64,000 bases of DNA, from assembly GCF_038595005.1 (NCBI RefSeq), contig NZ_CP151997.1:930001-994000 (forward strand), read 5' to 3'. A program made the position numbers and the translations under genes. This document shows positions 62,310 to 64,000 of the stretch, piece by piece. Position 1 is the first letter of the stretch; each line of letters begins with the position of its first letter. Source of the stretch: Chryseomicrobium sp. FSL W7-1435. Lineage in GTDB: Bacteria; Bacillota; Bacilli; Bacillales_A; Planococcaceae. The notes beneath the pieces were generated by a model. The model was not told the origin of the DNA, did no database searches, and saw nothing but the letters and a program-made list of their open reading frames with translations.

Positions 62310-62981
62310 TTACTTATTCATCTTTTCAGTCGATGTGTTTTCAATGTGCCAAGTGAAGGTCTGCTTGCCTAACAAGCTGTCGGTTTTCTCGTCATCGGCT
62401 TCATGGGGATCTTCTTCCGCGAGAAAACGATTGTTCAATACAAATTCGCAATATCCTGCATGGGTCATAGAATACGGGAATGGCATTAGGCGGGGCAGGA
62501 GGTCGATGTCGAGAAAACGTGGCATATTTGTTCGTAGACCAGCATAGAAGGGGTAAGAGCTGTAAGGATAATCAGAGAGGTTGTCTACCATAGGGTTCGC
62601 TGTCTCTAGCGGATTTCTGTGAATGTAGCCACTGGTATGCAGCAAATCAGCAAACGTCGGTGCACCTTTCGACCAGTATCTCCGCTGATAGATGCGGCCC
62701 ACGTGACCGCGGCTGTGGCGGTATACATCACTGTACCTTCTATTGACGAGGCGCATAATACGACTGATGTCTCCGGACTCGGCACGGATCAGCACATGGT
62801 AGTGGTTTGACATGAAGCAGAACGCCAGCATCCGAAAAGGGTACTTGTCGTACGCATAGTCGAACGCTCGCATCAGCTCGCGCATGTCTGCGGGCGATTC
62901 AAAGATAAACCTGCGATTGTTGCCTCTTAAAGTACAATGATAAAAAATGTTCGGATTGAATTCCTTCTTTTTTCGTGGCAA
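62310..62981 (-). CDS. REP-associated tyrosine transposase (RAYT2; Y1_Tnp family)
   Basis: A 223-residue paralogue of RAYT1 with HUH motif HYH in FMSNHYHVLIRAE, tyrosine region RRYSDVYRHSRGHVGRIYQRRYWS and the conserved GYIHRNPLETANPMVDNLSDYPYSSYPFYAG. I chose the TTG at 62981 (PRKKKEFNPN), because AAAGGAG precedes it and RAYT1 starts at the same residue. The C terminus differs from RAYT1. It is bracketed by two copies of the 128-bp REP2 palindrome rather than REP1. Confidence 0.9.
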   Translation of the reverse strand: MPRKKKEFNPNIFYHCTLRGNNRRFIFESPADMRELMRAFDYAYDKYPFRMLAFCFMSNHYHVLIRAESGDISRIMRLVNRRYSDVYRHSRGHVGRIYQRRYWSKGAPTFADLLHTSGYIHRNPLETANPMVDNLSDYPYSSYPFYAGLRTNMPRFLDIDLLPRLMPFPYSMTHAGYCEFVLNNRFLAEEDPHEADDEKTDSLLGKQTFTWHIENTSTEKMNK

Positions 62982-63304
62982 TTGACCCACTCCTTTACCC
63001 AAGATACGACCACCGTATCACAGAAAAAAACTGTGTGCACATCAAATAAAATAGTGATTTGGGTGACTGTTCGGTAGCAAAATGAAATTGTTTGAAGGGC
63101 ATATTTGGTATTAGAAACTACTAAATTAGTGCTCTAAAACGTTGATAAATGACGTTTTATTTATGCATATCAGATTGCTTGGGCTTAACCATGAGGGATT
63201 GACAAAATTTAAAATTTATTTGAAAAACCTAATGCCTTCATATTTACATTACCTGGTACTGCACCTATAGATTCTTTGCGCTCTACTTGATCTTCAAGCA
63301 ACGT
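62982..63304. other. intergenic region, no gene seen
   Basis: AT-rich sequence between RAYT2 and the frameshifted small gene. I find no coding frame, repeat or RNA gene that I can support. Confidence 0.5.
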
Positions 63305-63714
63305 CTACTCGAACACCAAAATCTTATTCTCCTGCAGGTGGAAATCCTTGTACTCTCTTGTAATGTGGTAGTCCGGGTGCTCTCTGGACAGGTAGATTCG
63401 TTCCACCACCTTGTCCTCATTCACAAGAATGAGTAAGAACCGACTTTCCGGAACATCAATACCTAAAAGCGAAAATCGAGAAGTGATGTTCAGTGACTCT
63501 TTTATTGGACCGCTGGTTGAATAGGGTCCAAATACACCAGCTTCTGTCCACTCAAGATTCGTCAGTTCGGTCAAATCAATTTCTGTTTCACCTCGTTGAA
63601 TTAATGCATGTATTTCTTTAGCTGAGAGTGGGTCTATACTATTTTGATAGGACCAAAAAAGAAAGGGTATCCTAAAATTAGCGAAAAAATAAGTAAGTTA
63701 CGGTTTTTTTTCAT
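63305..63714 (-). pseudogene. small membrane-anchored or exported protein, frameshifted
   Basis: From ATG 63714 (GGAGA upstream) the frame reads MKKNRNLLIFSLILGYPFF, a membrane or signal segment, then hits a stop. In the next frame the sequence continues WSYQNSIDPLSAKEIHALIQRGETEIDLTEL...YHITREYKDFHLQENKILVFE to 63305. The shift lies in the homopolymer-rich CCTTTCTTTTTTGG (63650-63664), so slippage or a sequencing error is likely. Total would be about 136 residues. No family recognised. Confidence 0.65.
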
Positions 63715-63808
63715 CGGATTCTCCTAACTATTTACGTTCTATTTACTAGTAATAATCTTGAGATGTTTAGTACCAGTATTTGGTTCCTCTGTTTGAAATT
63801 CCTTTTAT

Positions 63809-63936
63809 GGTACCTGTGCATCAAACAATTCAGCACAATTTGCATAAATGAAGGAACAACCGCAACGCCTTGCGGTTGCTCCTGCCTATTTATGCAATTG
63901 TCGTGCATAATCAGAATTGTGTAGTGCACAGGTACC
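63809..63936. repeat. REP2 palindromic element, copy b (128 bp)
   Basis: Same length and layout as copy a: arms GGTACCTGTGCA... and ...TGCACAGGTACC, central hairpin GGAACAACCGCAACGCC/GCGGTTGCTCC and the conserved TTTATGCAATTGTCGTGCAT. Confidence 0.92.
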
Positions 63937-64000
63937 CAAAAGGGACAACCACAGCTAATTGGAATAGGAGCTAAAAAAGAAAAAATATGGTAGAATGAAG

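Noticed and set aside
1-64000. tRNA, rRNA or riboswitch genes
   Set aside because: I looked in intergenic spaces for cloverleaf ends, CCA-type tails and conserved rRNA blocks and saw none I could support.

Overview
The window looks like a chromosomal segment of a low-to-moderate GC Gram-positive bacterium of the order Bacillales. The grounds are AGGAGG-type ribosome binding sites, sigma-A promoters, frequent TTG and GTG starts, a lipobox solute-binding protein, and IS1182, ISL3 and IS21 elements. A Planococcaceae or Bacillaceae host is plausible, but I cannot fix the genus from the sequence.

Layout. (1) 1-14.4 kb is a Wzx/Wzy-type capsule or exopolysaccharide locus. It encodes the last two UDP-L-FucNAc enzymes (capF, capG), three glycosyltransferases, Wzy polymerase, Wzx flippase, a dTDP-4-amino-4,6-dideoxyhexose module with an N-acyltransferase and a MaoC hydratase, a UDP-ManNAc dehydrogenase and a broken mnaA. 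The stretch at about 2.3-8.3 kb is extremely AT-rich, as if imported. (2) 14.4-24.1 kb is a repeat-rich scrapyard. It holds ten copies of a roughly 145-bp palindromic element (called REP1 here), pieces of IS21 istB, three SEC-C paralogues (one broken), a decayed RelE/HigB-like toxin with its intact antitoxin, a REP-associated tyrosine transposase (RAYT1) and a yifB/comM-like gene. (3) 24.1-38.5 kb resembles a defence or conflict island. It contains a scar of a deleted Wadjet (jetABCD) operon, a PD-(D/E)XK-like protein, a two-gene HipA-like kinase system, an Ltp-type exclusion protein, an SMI1-like gene split by an ISL3 insertion, an IS1182 element, a DUF3990 ADP-ribosyltransferase-like pair, a TOTE-type primase-helicase and a MazF/PemK-like pair. 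A short hairpin family (REP3) repeatedly sits at the 3' ends of genes here. (4) 38.7-44.7 kb carries a nucleoside hydrolase and a TetR-controlled set: NCS1 permease, DUF917 protein and hydantoinase/oxoprolinase. (5) 44.8-47.4 kb carries a secreted M23 peptidase and small or broken genes. (6) 47.6-58.3 kb is a LacI-controlled sugar-acid operon: PfkB kinase, SIS isomerase, Ldh-family oxidoreductase, TRAP transporter, Zn dehydrogenase, KDPG aldolase, UxuA, UxuB and a hexulose-phosphate-synthase-like enzyme. (7) 58.4-64 kb carries a 93-bp tandem repeat array, an M20 peptidase, an IS4 element, and a second RAYT (RAYT2) flanked by two 128-bp palindromes (REP2).

Functional links. In the sugar-acid operon, imported substrate can be oxidised or reduced to fructuronate and mannonate, dehydrated by UxuA to KDG, phosphorylated by the PfkB kinase and cleaved by Eda. 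The two hexulose-phosphate enzymes are not part of that route and are the odd members. In the capsule locus, RfbA, RfbB, the DegT aminotransferase, the hexapeptide acyltransferase and the MaoC hydratase together make sense as a route to an N-(3-hydroxyacyl)-Qui4N-like sugar.

The most unusual content is the repeat biology: three palindromic REP-like families, two of them beside their own RAYT, and a separate CGTCGCT-rich 93-bp tandem repeat at three intergenic sites. All identifications are by reading and family recall; no database search was run.
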